Assembly (NCBI RefSeq): GCF_039535235.1
Contig: NZ_BAAAWU010000001.1
Coordinates: 3,348,001 to 3,412,000, forward strand
Origin: Streptomyces roseoviridis
Lineage (GTDB): Bacteria; Actinomycetota; Actinomycetes; Streptomycetales; Streptomycetaceae
DNA: 64,000 bases
Direction of reading: 5' to 3'
Numbering within the stretch: position 1 is the stretch's first letter; the number at the start of each line of letters is the position of its first letter. The position numbers and the translations under genes were made by a program. Below are positions 9,001 through 20,294 of the stretch, one piece after another. A model generated the notes under the pieces. The model was not told the DNA's origin. It searched no databases and saw only the letters and a list, made by a program, of their open reading frames with translations.

Positions 9001-9781
9001 GCTCGGTGTCCAGGAGGGCCTGGAGGAGGGTCGGCACGCACTGGACCATGGTGGCCCCGTGCCGCCGTACGGTGTCGATCAGGCCCTCGGGATCCCGGTA
9101 CACCCCCGGCGGGCCCACGGCGACCCGGGCGCCGACGGCCGGGGCGAGGATCTCCCACTGGGCGGCGTCGAAGCTCATGGGCGTCTTCTGGACGACGGTC
9201 TGGCCCGGGCCGAGGTGGTGCTCGGCGGCCATCCAGCGCATCTGCGCGGCGATCGAGCGGTGCTCGACCATGACGCCCTTGGGCCTGCCGGTCGAGCCGG
9301 AGGTGTAGATCACGTACGCGAGGTCTCCGGGCGTCGGACCGGGACCGGCGACGGGGTCGGCGGCGCCGTCGGTGCGCCGGGCGTGCCGCACGGCGTCCTC
9401 CAGGGTGACGACGGTGGTGCCGGGGGGAGCGAGCGCGGTGACGCGATCGCGGAAACGTTCCTGGGTGACGACGATCCCGGCGCCGCTGTCCTCGATCATG
9501 TAGCGGAGGCGCTCCTCGGGGTACTCCGGGGAGAGCGGGACGTACGCGCCGCCGGAGAGCACCACCCCCCACGTACCGGTCATCAGCTCGAGCGACGGTT
9601 CGACGTGGACGCCGACGCGGTGGTCCGCGGCGACGCCGAGGGCGCGGAGACGGCCGGCGAGGGCGGCGGCGCCCTCGTGCAGCTCGCGGAAGGTGAGGGT
9701 GTCGTCCTCGAAGACGACGGCGGTGTCGTCCGGGCGCGCCTGAACCTGGGCGCGCAGCAACCGGTCCAACGTACTGGCCAT
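6038..9781 (-). CDS. Single-module NRPS A-Ox-T-TE, indigoidine (blue pigment) synthetase type
   Basis: 1247 aa, close to BpsA/IndC (~1280). Adenylation domain: YTSGSTGRPKG at 159-169, FDAAQWE at 204-210, YGPTECT at 299-305. A flavin-dependent oxidase domain (~500-830; TYYYHPVHHRL, GHMVGLFEEILPGFGL) splits the A domain before its A9-A10 end (PLSANGKVD, Lys884). T domain: GGNSL, Ser945. Thioesterase: GYSFG, Ser1075, with later DD and DADH. My hand-read specificity code is D-A-W-Q-Y-G-L-I-N, close to the L-glutamine code I recall for indigoidine synthetases, so the likely reaction is oxidation and dimerisation of L-Gln to indigoidine or a relative. ATG 9781 follows a GGGGGGA site. A terminator-like hairpin (9821-9855) separates it from the upstream operon. 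Confidence 0.9.
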   Translation of the reverse strand: MASTLDRLLRAQVQARPDDTAVVFEDDTLTFRELHEGAAALAGRLRALGVAADHRVGVHVEPSLELMTGTWGVVLSGGAYVPLSPEYPEERLRYMIEDSGAGIVVTQERFRDRVTALAPPGTTVVTLEDAVRHARRTDGAADPVAGPGPTPGDLAYVIYTSGSTGRPKGVMVEHRSIAAQMRWMAAEHHLGPGQTVVQKTPMSFDAAQWEILAPAVGARVAVGPPGVYRDPEGLIDTVRRHGATMVQCVPTLLQALLDTERFASCTTLRRVYSGGEILSRNLAVQLLAELPGAELVNLYGPTECTINASSHTVDRATVADGPAAIPIGRPAYETSFHIRDGELCIGGVQVARGYLDRPELTAERFVTTETGERLYRTGDLATWNEDGTVQFAGRADNQIKLRGFRVELDEIALAIENHDWVKSAAVIVRNEPRTGFQNLVACVELSPKEAALMDQGNHGAHHQSKESKLQVKAQLSNAGTLDARELAGRPVVELPGRTPTERMRRTVFARKTYRFYEGGPVTRADVLDALARRPEGIGSRAVGTLTAADLGGILRWFGQFLSEERLLPKYGYASPGALYATQLYVRVRGIAGLEPGTYYYHPVHHRLHLMEPGAAGEAAASHEPYVRLGFRGKREAIEPVYKNNIREVLEIETGHMVGLFEEILPGFGLAIRPVRGGRDPQDLGLFELVPYDEESVRASDPEVDLYVQSHPDRIADLPAGQYAYQGGELVPVGDLLVERRHVIAINQAVYERASLGVTAVSRTAEPWRAYVDLGRALQRLQLGDHGLGFMSSGYSSMSGHPLPAARRADEILAAAGRATGPSYFFVGGRVSEEQRLSEGMYEDTVHMKGPAEMIRDDLAQHLPDYMIPNRVVVLDRLPLSANGKVDTKALADLAVVNAGLHGRPHVPPRTRTERRIAEIWAAALKYEEVEAVSVQDDFFESGGNSLIAVALITRINREFGASTLPLQILFECPTIEKLAHRVDGAAATPASRLVRLHAEGDRSPVYCWPGLGGYTMNLRFLAEEAGIDRPFYGVQAHGINRGETPYDTIREMAAADVAAIRRRQPSGPYTLWGYSFGARVAFESAHLLEAAGEQVEHLFLIAPGSPKVREESAAGGASYDNPGFTQILYSVFAGALEDVPAKDAEGFAAYVTERFPALDPELVARIIAIVEKTFEFTYTFRELTERTVSCPVTIFKARGDDYSFLETATGWSERPPTVVELDADHYSLLRAPDLQELVKKIGYRLGR

Positions 9782-9820
9782 GAAGGTCCCCCCTGCGTGG
9801 GTGATGCCTCGGATGAAAGG

Positions 9821-9855
9821 GGCGGGCCCCGGTCCTGTGAGGACCGGGGCCCGCC
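9821..9855 (-). terminator. Strong hairpin between the cluster operon and the synthetase
   Basis: A perfect 15-bp stem GGCGGGCCCCGGTCC / GGACCGGGGCCCGCC with a 5-nt loop lies 8 bp after the DinB-like stop. On the minus strand it is followed by CCTTTCATCC. Only 39 bp remain before the synthetase start, too little for a full separate promoter clear of the hairpin. The synthetase therefore needs read-through or a promoter overlapping the stem. Confidence 0.85.
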
Positions 9856-9862
9856 TCAACCC

Positions 9863-10548
9863 TCAGCGATAGATGAGGAGTTCTTGTTCCGTCGCGCCCG
9901 TCAGCTCGTAGCGGGTGCGGACCAGCGGGCGGCCCGAGCAGATGCGGATCAGGGTGGCCGCGTCGCCGTGGAACCGGGCCGGCGGCCGGCCCTCGACCGG
10001 GTTCCCCAGCTCGACCTCTCCGGCCCGGTCCGCGAGCACCCCGACGAGCCGGGGGGTCCCGCGTCTGCGGCTGGTGACGGACAGCAGCGGCAGGGCCAGG
10101 TCGAGGGCGTCGCCGCAGTAGGCACCGGGCTCGCCGAATGCCTCCCGTACGTCACCGGCGTGCACCCACTCGCCGAGCGCGACGGCGTCGAGGCGCCCGT
10201 CCTCGTGGCCGGCGATGACCGGACCGGCCTCGGTGAGGCCCCGTTCCAGCTCGTCGAGGATCCGGCCGAGCGGCCAGTCCGCGCGTTCGGCGACGTCGGC
10301 GGCGTTCGCCTCGGGGAGGAACACGCCCTCCTCCAGGCGCCCTTCGACGATCCTCACGAGCGCCGCCGCGCAGTGGGCGAGCACCTGCCGGGCGGTCCAG
10401 CCGGGGCAGGCGGTGCGCAGCTCGTACGCCGCCTCGGGCGTACGGCGCAGCAGCGGCATCAGCAGGTCCCGCTCCGTCTTCAGGAGCCGGTCCGGGAGCC
10501 ACGGGTCACGGGTGTGGTCGTCGGTACACATCAGGTCGTCGGTACACA

Positions 10549-10549
<1 letters not shown>
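9863..10549 (-). CDS. Mycothiol-dependent DinB/maleylpyruvate isomerase-type protein
   Basis: 228 aa. The N-terminal helical part (RLLKTERDLLMPLLRR...CPGWTARQVLAHCAA) is the MDMPI_N/DinB_2 pattern with the metal-site histidine, followed by GEWVHAGDVREAFGEP and a C-terminal domain typical of TIGR03083-like actinobacterial proteins. Characterised members use mycothiol as thiol cofactor for isomerisation or S-transfer; the substrate here is unknown. Its ATG shares one base with the sahH TGA (TGATG), so it is the last coupled gene of the operon. The first 18 bp are duplicated (MCTDDL MCTDDH), giving two equivalent starts. Confidence 0.78.
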
Positions 10550-12843
<2,294 letters not shown>

Positions 12844-12847
<4 letters not shown>

Positions 12848-15800
12848 CGGCGGCCTCCCGCGTTGAAGTAGCTGGCCTCGGGGTGGTGGACGACGAAGGC
12901 GTCCGTGGACTGCTCGGGGTGCAGCTGGTACTCCTCCGACAACACGACGCCGATTCGCTCGGGGTGAAGCAGCTCGGCGAGCTTGGCGCGGTCCTCCAGG
13001 TCGGGGCAGGCCGGGTAGCCGAGGGAGTAGCGGCAGCCCTGGTACTCGGTGCGCAGCATGCCCTCGATGCCGGCCGGGTCGGATCCGGCGATGCCCCACT
13101 CGCCCCGGACCCGGCCGTGCCAGTACTCCGCCAGGGCCTCGGCCAACTGCACGGACAGGCCGTGGAGTTCGAGGTAGTCGCGGTAGGAGTCGGCGGCGAA
13201 CAGCTTCGCCGTCTCCTCGCCGATCCTGGATCCGACGGTGACCATCTGCAGGGCCAGGACATCGGTCTCGCCGGAGTCCTCGGGGCGGAAGAAGTCGGCC
13301 AGGCAGAGGCGGCGGCCGCGCTCCTGGCGGGGGAAGGTGAAGCGGGTCCGCTCGCCTCCGTCCTCGTCCAGGACGATCAGGTCGTCGCCCTTGGAGACGC
13401 AAGGGAAGTAGCCGTAGACCACGGCCGCTTCCAGGAGGTGGCCTGTCTGGAGCCGGTCCAGCCACATGCGCAGCCGCGGACGGCCCTCCGACTCGATGGT
13501 CTCCTTGTCCTTCAGCCCCCACTGGCCCTTGAACAGGGCGCCCTCGTCCAGCCAGGACGCGTACTCGGCGAGCTGGATGCCCTTGACGACCCGCGTACCG
13601 AGGAACGGCGGCTCCGGTACGGGGTTGTCCACCGCTACGTCGCTACGGCCGGCCGGCTCCGGCTCGCGCACCACGTCCAGCAGCGGGGTCTCCCGCTTCG
13701 GCACCCGCCGCTGCTTCAGCTCCGGCAGGCTCGCCCCCGGCACGCCCCGCTTGACCGCCATCAGCGCGTCCATCAGCCGCAGGCCCTCGAAGGCGTCGCG
13801 GGCGTAGCGGACCTCGCCCCGGTAGATCTCGTGGAGGTCCTGCTCCACATACGCCCTGGTCAGAGCCGCACCACCGAGGATCACCGGATACTTCTCCGCA
13901 AGCCCCCGGCCGTTCAGTTCCTCCAGGTTCTCCTTCATGATCACGGTCGACTTCACCAACAGCCCCGACATGCCGATCACGTCGGCGGAGTGCTGTTCCG
14001 CAGCTTCCAGGATCGCGGAGACGGGCTGCTTGATCCCGATGTTGACCACGTTGTAGCCGTTGTTGGACAGGATGATGTCGACCAGGTTCTTGCCGATGTC
14101 GTGGACATCGCCGCGCACCGTGGCCAGGACGATCGTTCCCTTGCCCGAGCCCCCTCCCGATGCATCGGTCGATTTCTCCATGTGGGGTTCGAGATAGGCC
14201 ACCGCCGTCTTCATGACCTCCGCGGACTGGAGGACGAACGGCAGCTGCATCTGGCCCGAGCCGAACAGCTCACCCACCGTCTTCATCCCGTCCAGCAGGA
14301 TTTCGTTGACAATGTCCAGCGCCGGACGCTCCATGAGCGCCGCGTCCAGGTCCCCTTCCAGGCCGTTCTTCTCGCCGTCGATGATCCGCCGCTTCAGCCG
14401 CTCCTCCAGCGGCAGCGCCGCCAGCTCCTCCGCCTTGCCCGCCTTCAGTGACTTCGCCGTCGCGCCCTCGAAGAGTTCGAGGAGCCGTTGCAGCGGGTCG
14501 TAGCCCTCCCGCCGGCGGTCGTAGATCAGATCGAGGGCGACCTCGACCTGCTCCGGCTCCAGGCGCGCGATCGGCAGGATCTTCGAGGCGTGCACGATCG
14601 CCGAGTCCAGACCCGCCTTCACACACTCATCGAGGAAGACCGAGTTCAGGACGATCCGCGCGGCCGGGTTCAACCCGAAGGAGATGTTCGACAGACCGAG
14701 CGTGGTCTGCACGTCGGGGTGGCGACGCTTCAGCTCGCGGATCGCCTCGATCGTCGCGATGCCGTCCTTGCGGGACTCCTCCTGCCCCGTACAGATCGTG
14801 AACGTCAACGTGTCGATGAGGATGTCCGACTCATTGATGCCCCAGTTCCCGGTCAGGTCGGCGATCAGCCGCTCCGCGATGGCGACCTTCGTCTCGACCG
14901 TACGGGCCTGGCCCTCCTCGTCGATCGTGAGCGCCATCAGGGCGGCGCCGTGCTCCTTGGCCAGCGCGGTGACCTTCGCGAACCGCGACTCCGGCCCGTC
15001 ACCGTCCTCGTAGTTGACCGAGTTGATGACCGCCCGGCCGCCCAGCTTCTCCAGACCCGCGCGCAGCACCTCCACCTCGGTGGAGTCCAGCACGATCGGC
15101 AGCGTCGACGCGGTCGCGAACCGGCCCGCCAGCTCCGCCATGTCCGCCACACCGTCACGGCCGACGTAGTCGACGCACAGGTCCAGCATGTGCGCGCCCT
15201 CGCTGATCTGGTCCCGCGCCATCTCCACACAGTCGTCCCAGCGGCCCTCCAGCATCGCCTCACGGAACTTCTTCGACCCGTTCGCGTTCGTCCGCTCACC
15301 GATCGCCAGATACGCGGTGTCCTGCCGGAACGGAACATGGCTGTAGAGCGAGGACGCGCCCGGCTCCGCCTCCGGACGCCGGTCGGGGACCGCCGCGCCC
15401 CGCACCCGCTCCACGATCTCCCGCAGGTGCTCGGGGGTCGTACCGCAGCACCCACCCACCAACGACAGCCCGTAGTCGCGTACGAACGCCTCCTGGGCGT
15501 CGGCGAGTTCGGCCGGGGAGAGCGGATAGTGCGCGCCCTCGGACGTCAGCACCGGAAGGCCCGCGTTCGGCATCACCGACAGCGGGACCCGCGCGTGCTT
15601 CGACAGGTACCGCAGGTGCTCGGCCATCTCCGCCGGCCCCGTCGCGCAGTTCAGACCGATCATGTCGATGCCCAGCGGCTCCAGGGCCGTGAGCGCCGCA
15701 CCGATCTCCGAACCGAGCAGCATCGTGCCCGTCGTCTCGACCGTGACCTGAACGATCAGCGGCAGGTCGTCGGCGCCGCACCAGTCCAGGGCCCGGCGGG

Positions 15801-16329
15801 CGCCGATGACGGCCGCCTTCGTCTGGAGGAGGTCCTGCGAGGTCTCGATGAGCAGGGCGTCGGCGCCGCCGCGGATCAGGCCCTCGGCGTTCTGCTGGTA
15901 GGCGTCGCGCAGCGGCTCATAGGTGACGTGGCCGAGGGTCGGCAGCTTCGTGCCGGGGCCCATGGAGCCGAGGACCCAGCGGGGGCGGCCGTCGGCGGCG
16001 GTGTGGGCGTCGGCGACGCCGCGGGCGATCCGGGCGCCGGCCTCCGACAGCTCGTAGACGCGGTCCTCGATGCCGTATTCGCCGAGCGCGGCGAGGTTGG
16101 CGCCGAAGGTGTTGGTCTCCACGCAGTCCACGCCGACGGAGAAGTAGGCGTCGTGGACGGAGGCGACGATGTCCGGGCGGGTGACGTTCAGGATCTCGTT
16201 GCAGCCCTCCAGCTGCCGGAAGTCGTCCATCGTCGGGTCGGCGGCCTGGAGCATGGTGCCCATCGCCCCGTCGGCCACCACGACCCGCGTGGCGAACTCG
16301 TCCCGCAGCGACCTGCGCACGGCAGTCAC
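12844..16329 (-). CDS. metH: Cobalamin-dependent methionine synthase
   Basis: Transfers the methyl group of 5-methyl-THF to homocysteine through B12. 1161 aa with all modules: homocysteine domain with zinc ligands Cys228 (GLNCATG), Cys294 and Cys295 (GGCCGTTP); pterin domain (~330-600; [10 protein letters not shown]); cap (~620-720); B12 domain with DVHDIG at 741-746, His743 being the lower cobalt ligand; and a C-terminal SAM-dependent reactivation domain ([22 protein letters not shown]). The GTG start lies one base after the kinase stop (TGA-C-GTG), and its stop overlaps metF. It appears intact and functional. Confidence 0.97.
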
Positions 16330-16330
16330 G

Positions 16331-17314
16331 TCAGCTCAGCCCCCTCAGATGTGTCACCAGTTCGGCGGTGCAGCCCATGCCGTAGGTGGTCCTGATCCGG
16401 TCCAGGAGCGGCTCCCGGTGCAGCCGGTACTCCTGCGTCCCCACGTAGTCGAGGACGGTGGCGGCGACCGCGCAGCCCAGCTGGGCGGCGCAGCGTTCGG
16501 GCACGCCCCACAGCGTTCCGGCGAGGAATCCGGCCCGGAAGGCGTCGCCGACGCCGGTCGGGTCGACGACGCCCGCGACGGGCACGGCGGGCACGGCGAG
16601 CGGGGCCCGGCCCTCGCCGCGGATGCGGACGCCGGCCTCGCCGTGGGTGGTGATCCAGGTGCCGACGCGGCTCAGCACGTCCGCCTCGGACCAGCCGGTC
16701 TTCTCCAGGAGCAGGGCGGTCTCGTACTCGTTGGTGAACAGGAAGCGTGCCCCGTCCACCAGCTCCCCCACCTGCCCGCCGTCGAGCCGCGCGAGCTGCT
16801 GCGAGGGGTCGGCGGCAAAGGGGATCTTGAGCTCGCGGCAGGTGCGGGAGTGCCGCAGCATCGCCTCGGGGTCGTCCGGGGAGACCAGGACGAGTTCGAG
16901 GCGCCCGGTCCGGGCGACGACCTCCCGCAGGTCGATCTCGCGGGCCTCGGCCATCGCACCGGCGTAGAAGGTGGCGATCTGGTTCTGTGCCCGGTCGGTG
17001 GTGCAGACGAACCGGGCGGTGTGGAGCGACTCGCTGACGCGCACCGAGTCGGTGTCCACACCGTGGTCCTTCAGCCAGATCCGGTACGGCTCGAAGTCGG
17101 CGCCGACCGCGCCCACGAGGACGGGACGCAGGCCGAGCACGCCGAGCCCGAAGGCGATGTTCGCTGCCACTCCGCCGCGCCTGACCTCCAGGTTGTCGGC
17201 GAGGAACGACAGGGAGACCCGGTCGAGGCGGTCGGCGATCAGCTGATCGCTGAACCACCCCGGGAAGGTCATCAGATGGTCGGTCGCGATGGATCCGGTG
17301 ACAGCGATGCGCAT
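16331..17314 (-). CDS. PfkB-family kinase, probable adenosine kinase of the methyl cycle
   Basis: 327 aa ribokinase-fold kinase. RGGVAANIAFGLGVLG (46-61) is the N-terminal sugar/nucleoside motif, and DPTGVGDAFRAG holds the anion hole and catalytic Asp257. Set between metK and metH-metF-sahH, it would phosphorylate the adenosine released by SahH and pull SAH hydrolysis forward. Related actinobacterial proteins are often called carbohydrate or adenosine kinase, so the nucleoside specificity is inferred from the operon. ATG 17314 is 28 bp after metK. Confidence 0.85.
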   Translation of the reverse strand: MRIAVTGSIATDHLMTFPGWFSDQLIADRLDRVSLSFLADNLEVRRGGVAANIAFGLGVLGLRPVLVGAVGADFEPYRIWLKDHGVDTDSVRVSESLHTARFVCTTDRAQNQIATFYAGAMAEAREIDLREVVARTGRLELVLVSPDDPEAMLRHSRTCRELKIPFAADPSQQLARLDGGQVGELVDGARFLFTNEYETALLLEKTGWSEADVLSRVGTWITTHGEAGVRIRGEGRAPLAVPAVPVAGVVDPTGVGDAFRAGFLAGTLWGVPERCAAQLGCAVAATVLDYVGTQEYRLHREPLLDRIRTTYGMGCTAELVTHLRGLS

Positions 17315-17342
17315 GTCGACTCCCTCAGCTCCCTCTGCTTCC

Positions 17343-18551
17343 TCAGCGCCCCGCGGCCGTCTTCAGGGCCTCGGCGCGGTCGGTGCGCTCCCAGGTGAAG
17401 TCGGGGAGCTCGCGGCCGAAGTGCCCGTAGGCGGCGGTGGCGGCGTAGATGGGGCGCTTGAGGTCGAGGTCGCGGATGATCGCGGCCGGCCGCAGGTCGA
17501 AGACCTCGCTCACGGCCTGCTGGATCTCCTCGTCCGGCAGCGTGCCCGTGCCGAAGGTCTCGACGAAGAGGCCGACCGGCTCGGCCTTGCCGATGGCGTA
17601 GGCGACCTGGACCTCGCAGCGCCTCGCGAGCCCGGCGGCGACGACGTTCTTCGCGACCCAGCGCATGGCGTACGCGGCCGAGCGGTCCACCTTCGACGGG
17701 TCCTTGCCGGAGAACGCGCCGCCGCCGTGCCGCGCCATGCCGCCGTACGTATCGATGATGATCTTGCGGCCGGTGAGCCCGGCGTCGCCCATCGGACCGC
17801 CGACCTCGAAGCGCCCGGTCGGGTTGACCAGGAGCCGGTAGCCGTCGGACTCCAGGGTCACGCCCTCCTCGACGAGCTCCTTGAGGACGTGCTCGACGAC
17901 GTACGCGCGGATGTCCGGGGTCAGCAGGCCCTCGACGGAGATGTCGGCGGCGTGCTGGCTGGAGACGACCACCGTGTCGAGCCGGACCGGCCGGTCGCCG
18001 TCGTACTCGATGGTGACCTGGGTCTTGCCGTCGGGGCGCAGGTACGGGACGGTGCCGTTCTTGCGGACCTCGGTGAGGCGACGCGACAGCCGGTGCGCCA
18101 GGGCGATCGGCAGCGGCATCAGCTCGGCGGTGTCGTCACAGGCGTAGCCGAACATCAGGCCCTGGTCGCCGGCGCCCTGTGCGGCGAGCTCGTCACCGGC
18201 GCCCTCGACCCGGGACTCGTAGGCGGTGTCGACGCCCTGCGCGATGTCCGGCGACTGGGCGCCGATGGACACCGACACACCGCAGGAGGCGCCGTCGAAG
18301 CCCTTCGCCGAGGAGTCGTAGCCGATGTCGAGGACGGCGTCGCGCACCAGCTGGGCTATCGGCGCGTACGCGTTGGTCGTGACCTCGCCGGCGATGTGGA
18401 CCTGGCCGGTGGTGATCAGCGTCTCGACCGCCACCCTGGAGTGCGGGTCCTCGGCGAGGAGGGCGTCGAGGACGGTGTCGCTGATCCGGTCGGCGATCTT
18501 GTCGGGATGGCCCTCGGTGACCGACTCCGAGGTGAACAGGCGGCGGCTCAT
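17343..18551 (-). CDS. metK: S-adenosylmethionine synthetase
   Basis: Makes SAM from methionine and ATP, releasing phosphate and diphosphate. 402 aa with the family signatures [12 protein letters not shown] near the N-terminus, [13 protein letters not shown] in the middle, and [19 protein letters not shown]. Its ATG overlaps the carrier-protein stop by 4 nt (ATGA), so it is co-translated with the carrier rather than standing alone as a housekeeping gene. A second, housekeeping metK elsewhere in the genome would be expected. Confidence 0.97.
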   Translation of the reverse strand: MSRRLFTSESVTEGHPDKIADRISDTVLDALLAEDPHSRVAVETLITTGQVHIAGEVTTNAYAPIAQLVRDAVLDIGYDSSAKGFDGASCGVSVSIGAQSPDIAQGVDTAYESRVEGAGDELAAQGAGDQGLMFGYACDDTAELMPLPIALAHRLSRRLTEVRKNGTVPYLRPDGKTQVTIEYDGDRPVRLDTVVVSSQHAADISVEGLLTPDIRAYVVEHVLKELVEEGVTLESDGYRLLVNPTGRFEVGGPMGDAGLTGRKIIIDTYGGMARHGGGAFSGKDPSKVDRSAAYAMRWVAKNVVAAGLARRCEVQVAYAIGKAEPVGLFVETFGTGTLPDEEIQQAVSEVFDLRPAAIIRDLDLKRPIYAATAAYGHFGRELPDFTWERTDRAEALKTAAGR

Positions 18552-18799
18552 GCCTGGACCTCCGCCGGCGCCTTGAAGAAGTGCTGCTCGATGGCGCCGA
18601 GGGTCCGGATGGAGTCGACCTCCAGGGTCTCCATCTGGATGGCGGTGCCGCTCTCCTGCTCCAGCAGGAAGACGAACTCGACGAAGGACAGCGAGTCGAT
18701 GAGCCGGTTCTCGATCAGGTCGAGGTCGGGCGCGATGTCGTCGCGCTCGGGGTGCCGCTCGAGGATCCAGTTCTTCACCGTCTGCAGGCCGTCGGCCAT
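18548..18799 (-). CDS. Stand-alone acyl/aminoacyl carrier protein
   Basis: 83-aa acidic helical carrier. Ser36 in [10 protein letters not shown] is the phosphopantetheine site (DSL motif), preceded by the usual [10 protein letters not shown] helix. A strong AAAGGAGAG site precedes ATG 18799. It follows acpS by 17 bp and overlaps metK by 4 nt. Next to the aminoacyl-carrier ligase and AcpS homologues, it is the probable acceptor of an activated amino acid on which the oxygenase or methyltransferases may act. Confidence 0.9.
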   Translation of the reverse strand: MADGLQTVKNWILERHPERDDIAPDLDLIENRLIDSLSFVEFVFLLEQESGTAIQMETLEVDSIRTLGAIEQHFFKAPAEVQA

Positions 18800-18816
18800 G
18801 ATTGCTCTCCTTTTCG

Positions 18817-19344
18817 CTACTGCTCGATGGGGGTGCTGGATACGGGTGGGGCGGTGGATACGGGTGGGGCGGTGGATACGGGTGAGGCGGTGGATACGGG
18901 TGGGGTGGTGGATACGGGTGGGGTGGGGGCGATGATCGGCGCCGCGACCGCGACCGCGTAGTCGACGTCGTGGCTGATGGACACGGTGATCTCGGAGATG
19001 CCGGACTCCCGGGCCATCTCGGCCGCCGGTCCGCGCAGCTCGACCAGCGGCCAGCCGCCCTCGGAGCGCCGTACGACGATGTCGGGCCAGGGCAGGAACC
19101 TGCCGCGCACGCGCAGCGTCTTGAAGGCCGCCTCCTTGGCCGCGATCCGGCCGCACAGGCTCAAGACGTCGAGCCCGTCGGCGGTGCGGCAGTCGGCGAG
19201 TTCGCCGGGGGTGAGCATCCGCTCGAAGAACTTCTCCCCGTACTGGGTGAGAAGCCTGCGGACACGGTTGACGGACACGATGTCCATGCCGAGGTTCGCC
19301 CAGCCCAGGCCGCCCGCCGGCGGGGCGACGGGACGGGCCGGCAC
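18817..19344 (-). CDS. acpS: Holo-[acyl-carrier-protein] synthase (AcpS-type PPTase) with a repeat tail
   Basis: Transfers phosphopantetheine from CoA to a carrier serine. The AcpS core covers residues ~18-140: [14 protein letters not shown] (Mg-binding Asp) and [12 protein letters not shown] (catalytic Glu/Lys helix). The last ~35 residues are a PPVSTA-type hexapeptide tandem repeat encoded by an 18-bp minisatellite, not part of the usual ~125-aa enzyme. GTG 19344 lies one base after the ligase stop; Met20 is a possible alternative start. It likely serves the adjacent carrier. Confidence 0.88.
   Translation of the reverse strand: MPARPVAPPAGGLGWANLGMDIVSVNRVRRLLTQYGEKFFERMLTPGELADCRTADGLDVLSLCGRIAAKEAAFKTLRVRGRFLPWPDIVVRRSEGGWPLVELRGPAAEMARESGISEITVSISHDVDYAVAVAAPIIAPTPPVSTTPPVSTASPVSTAPPVSTAPPVSSTPIEQ
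18837..18930. repeat. 18-bp minisatellite inside acpS
   Basis: Five or more copies of an 18-bp unit (GTGGATACGGGTGGGGCG and close variants) encode the [12 protein letters not shown] repeats at the C-terminus of AcpS. The unit length is a multiple of three, so copy-number changes would keep the frame. Confidence 0.85.
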
Positions 19345-19345
19345 G

Positions 19346-20257
19346 TCAGATCACCGGCCCGGCCGCGCCGCTCGCACCGGCCCGCAGGCGGGCGTTCGCG
19401 TCGAGGACCGCCCGCGTGGCGGCGTCCCAGCCGCCGTGCCGGCGGGTGAGCGCCGACAGCCACCGTTCCAGGCCGAAGGCGACACAGCTGGTGAAGGCGG
19501 GGCCGCCGGTGGACTCCAGGGTGATGGCGCAGCGCTCGCCGAAGAAGTTCCGGTGCGTGTTGACCGAGGCGATCGCCAGGTCCTCGTACAGGAACTCGTG
19601 CTTCACGGGGGTGAGCCGCTGGAGCAGGGCCTTCGAGCCGCCCTTGTCGAAGAACGGGTCGCAGGCGGCCTCCTTGCGCAGCGGCAGGTCGAGGGCCTCG
19701 GCGAAGGCGTGGACGCGGGCGGTGAAGGCGGCGAGGTGGTTCTCGGCGTGCTCGCGCCCGCCGATGGCGACGACCTCCCGCATGCGGAAGCCGAGCTGGC
19801 GCCGCATGCCCTCGTAGTGGGTCTCCTTGCGGAAGCACCAGGAGCAGACCGTGACGAGGGTGTCGTCGGCGACCCGGGTGCCCTGGTGGGCGAGGTAGAC
19901 GGCGTAACAGGACGCCGAGGGCAGTCCGAGCGCGGCCGGTTCGAGCGCGGCGGTCGGAAAGCGGCCGGTGTCGGTGTCGAAGGGCGTGGTCGCGCGGCGC
20001 TCCAGGTCGAGCGGGGCGGCGACGACGGCCTGGTGGGGGAAGTTGTCGTAGTAGTCGAGCCGGGCCAGGTCGGCGGCCGGCAGCAGCGGGGGCATGGTCA
20101 TCGGGCGGGCTCCCGCGGCCACTCCCCAGCCCTCGAAGGTGTCGTCGAGGAGCCGCAGCAGTCGGGTCGCCTCCGGTCCGAGCGTGGGCAGGCCCCTGGC
20201 GCCGCCGGCGGCGGCGGCCTCGGGTTCCCCGACGCTCGCGGGGGTCGTCACGGTCAT
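19346..20257 (-). CDS. Amino acid:[carrier protein] ligase homologue (class II aaRS-like)
   Basis: 303 aa, a shortened class II synthetase catalytic core related to seryl-tRNA synthetase but lacking a tRNA-binding domain. Characterised homologues activate a small amino acid with ATP and load it on a stand-alone carrier protein. Cys117, Glu161 and Cys258 have spacing (44 and 97) close to the three zinc ligands I recall for the Bradyrhizobium enzyme (45 and 103). Other motifs: FRKETHYEG (~142-150) and a C-terminal CVAFGLERWL motif-3-like helix. ATG 20257 follows GAGAGG. The coupled downstream acpS and carrier genes supply its partner. The amino acid is unknown (Gly, Ala or Ser-like by family). 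Confidence 0.85.
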   Translation of the reverse strand: MTVTTPASVGEPEAAAAGGARGLPTLGPEATRLLRLLDDTFEGWGVAAGARPMTMPPLLPAADLARLDYYDNFPHQAVVAAPLDLERRATTPFDTDTGRFPTAALEPAALGLPSASCYAVYLAHQGTRVADDTLVTVCSWCFRKETHYEGMRRQLGFRMREVVAIGGREHAENHLAAFTARVHAFAEALDLPLRKEAACDPFFDKGGSKALLQRLTPVKHEFLYEDLAIASVNTHRNFFGERCAITLESTGGPAFTSCVAFGLERWLSALTRRHGGWDAATRAVLDANARLRAGASGAAGPVI

Positions 20258-20294
20258 GGTCGGTGCACCTCTCGGTGGGAGGTTCCTGGGGGAC

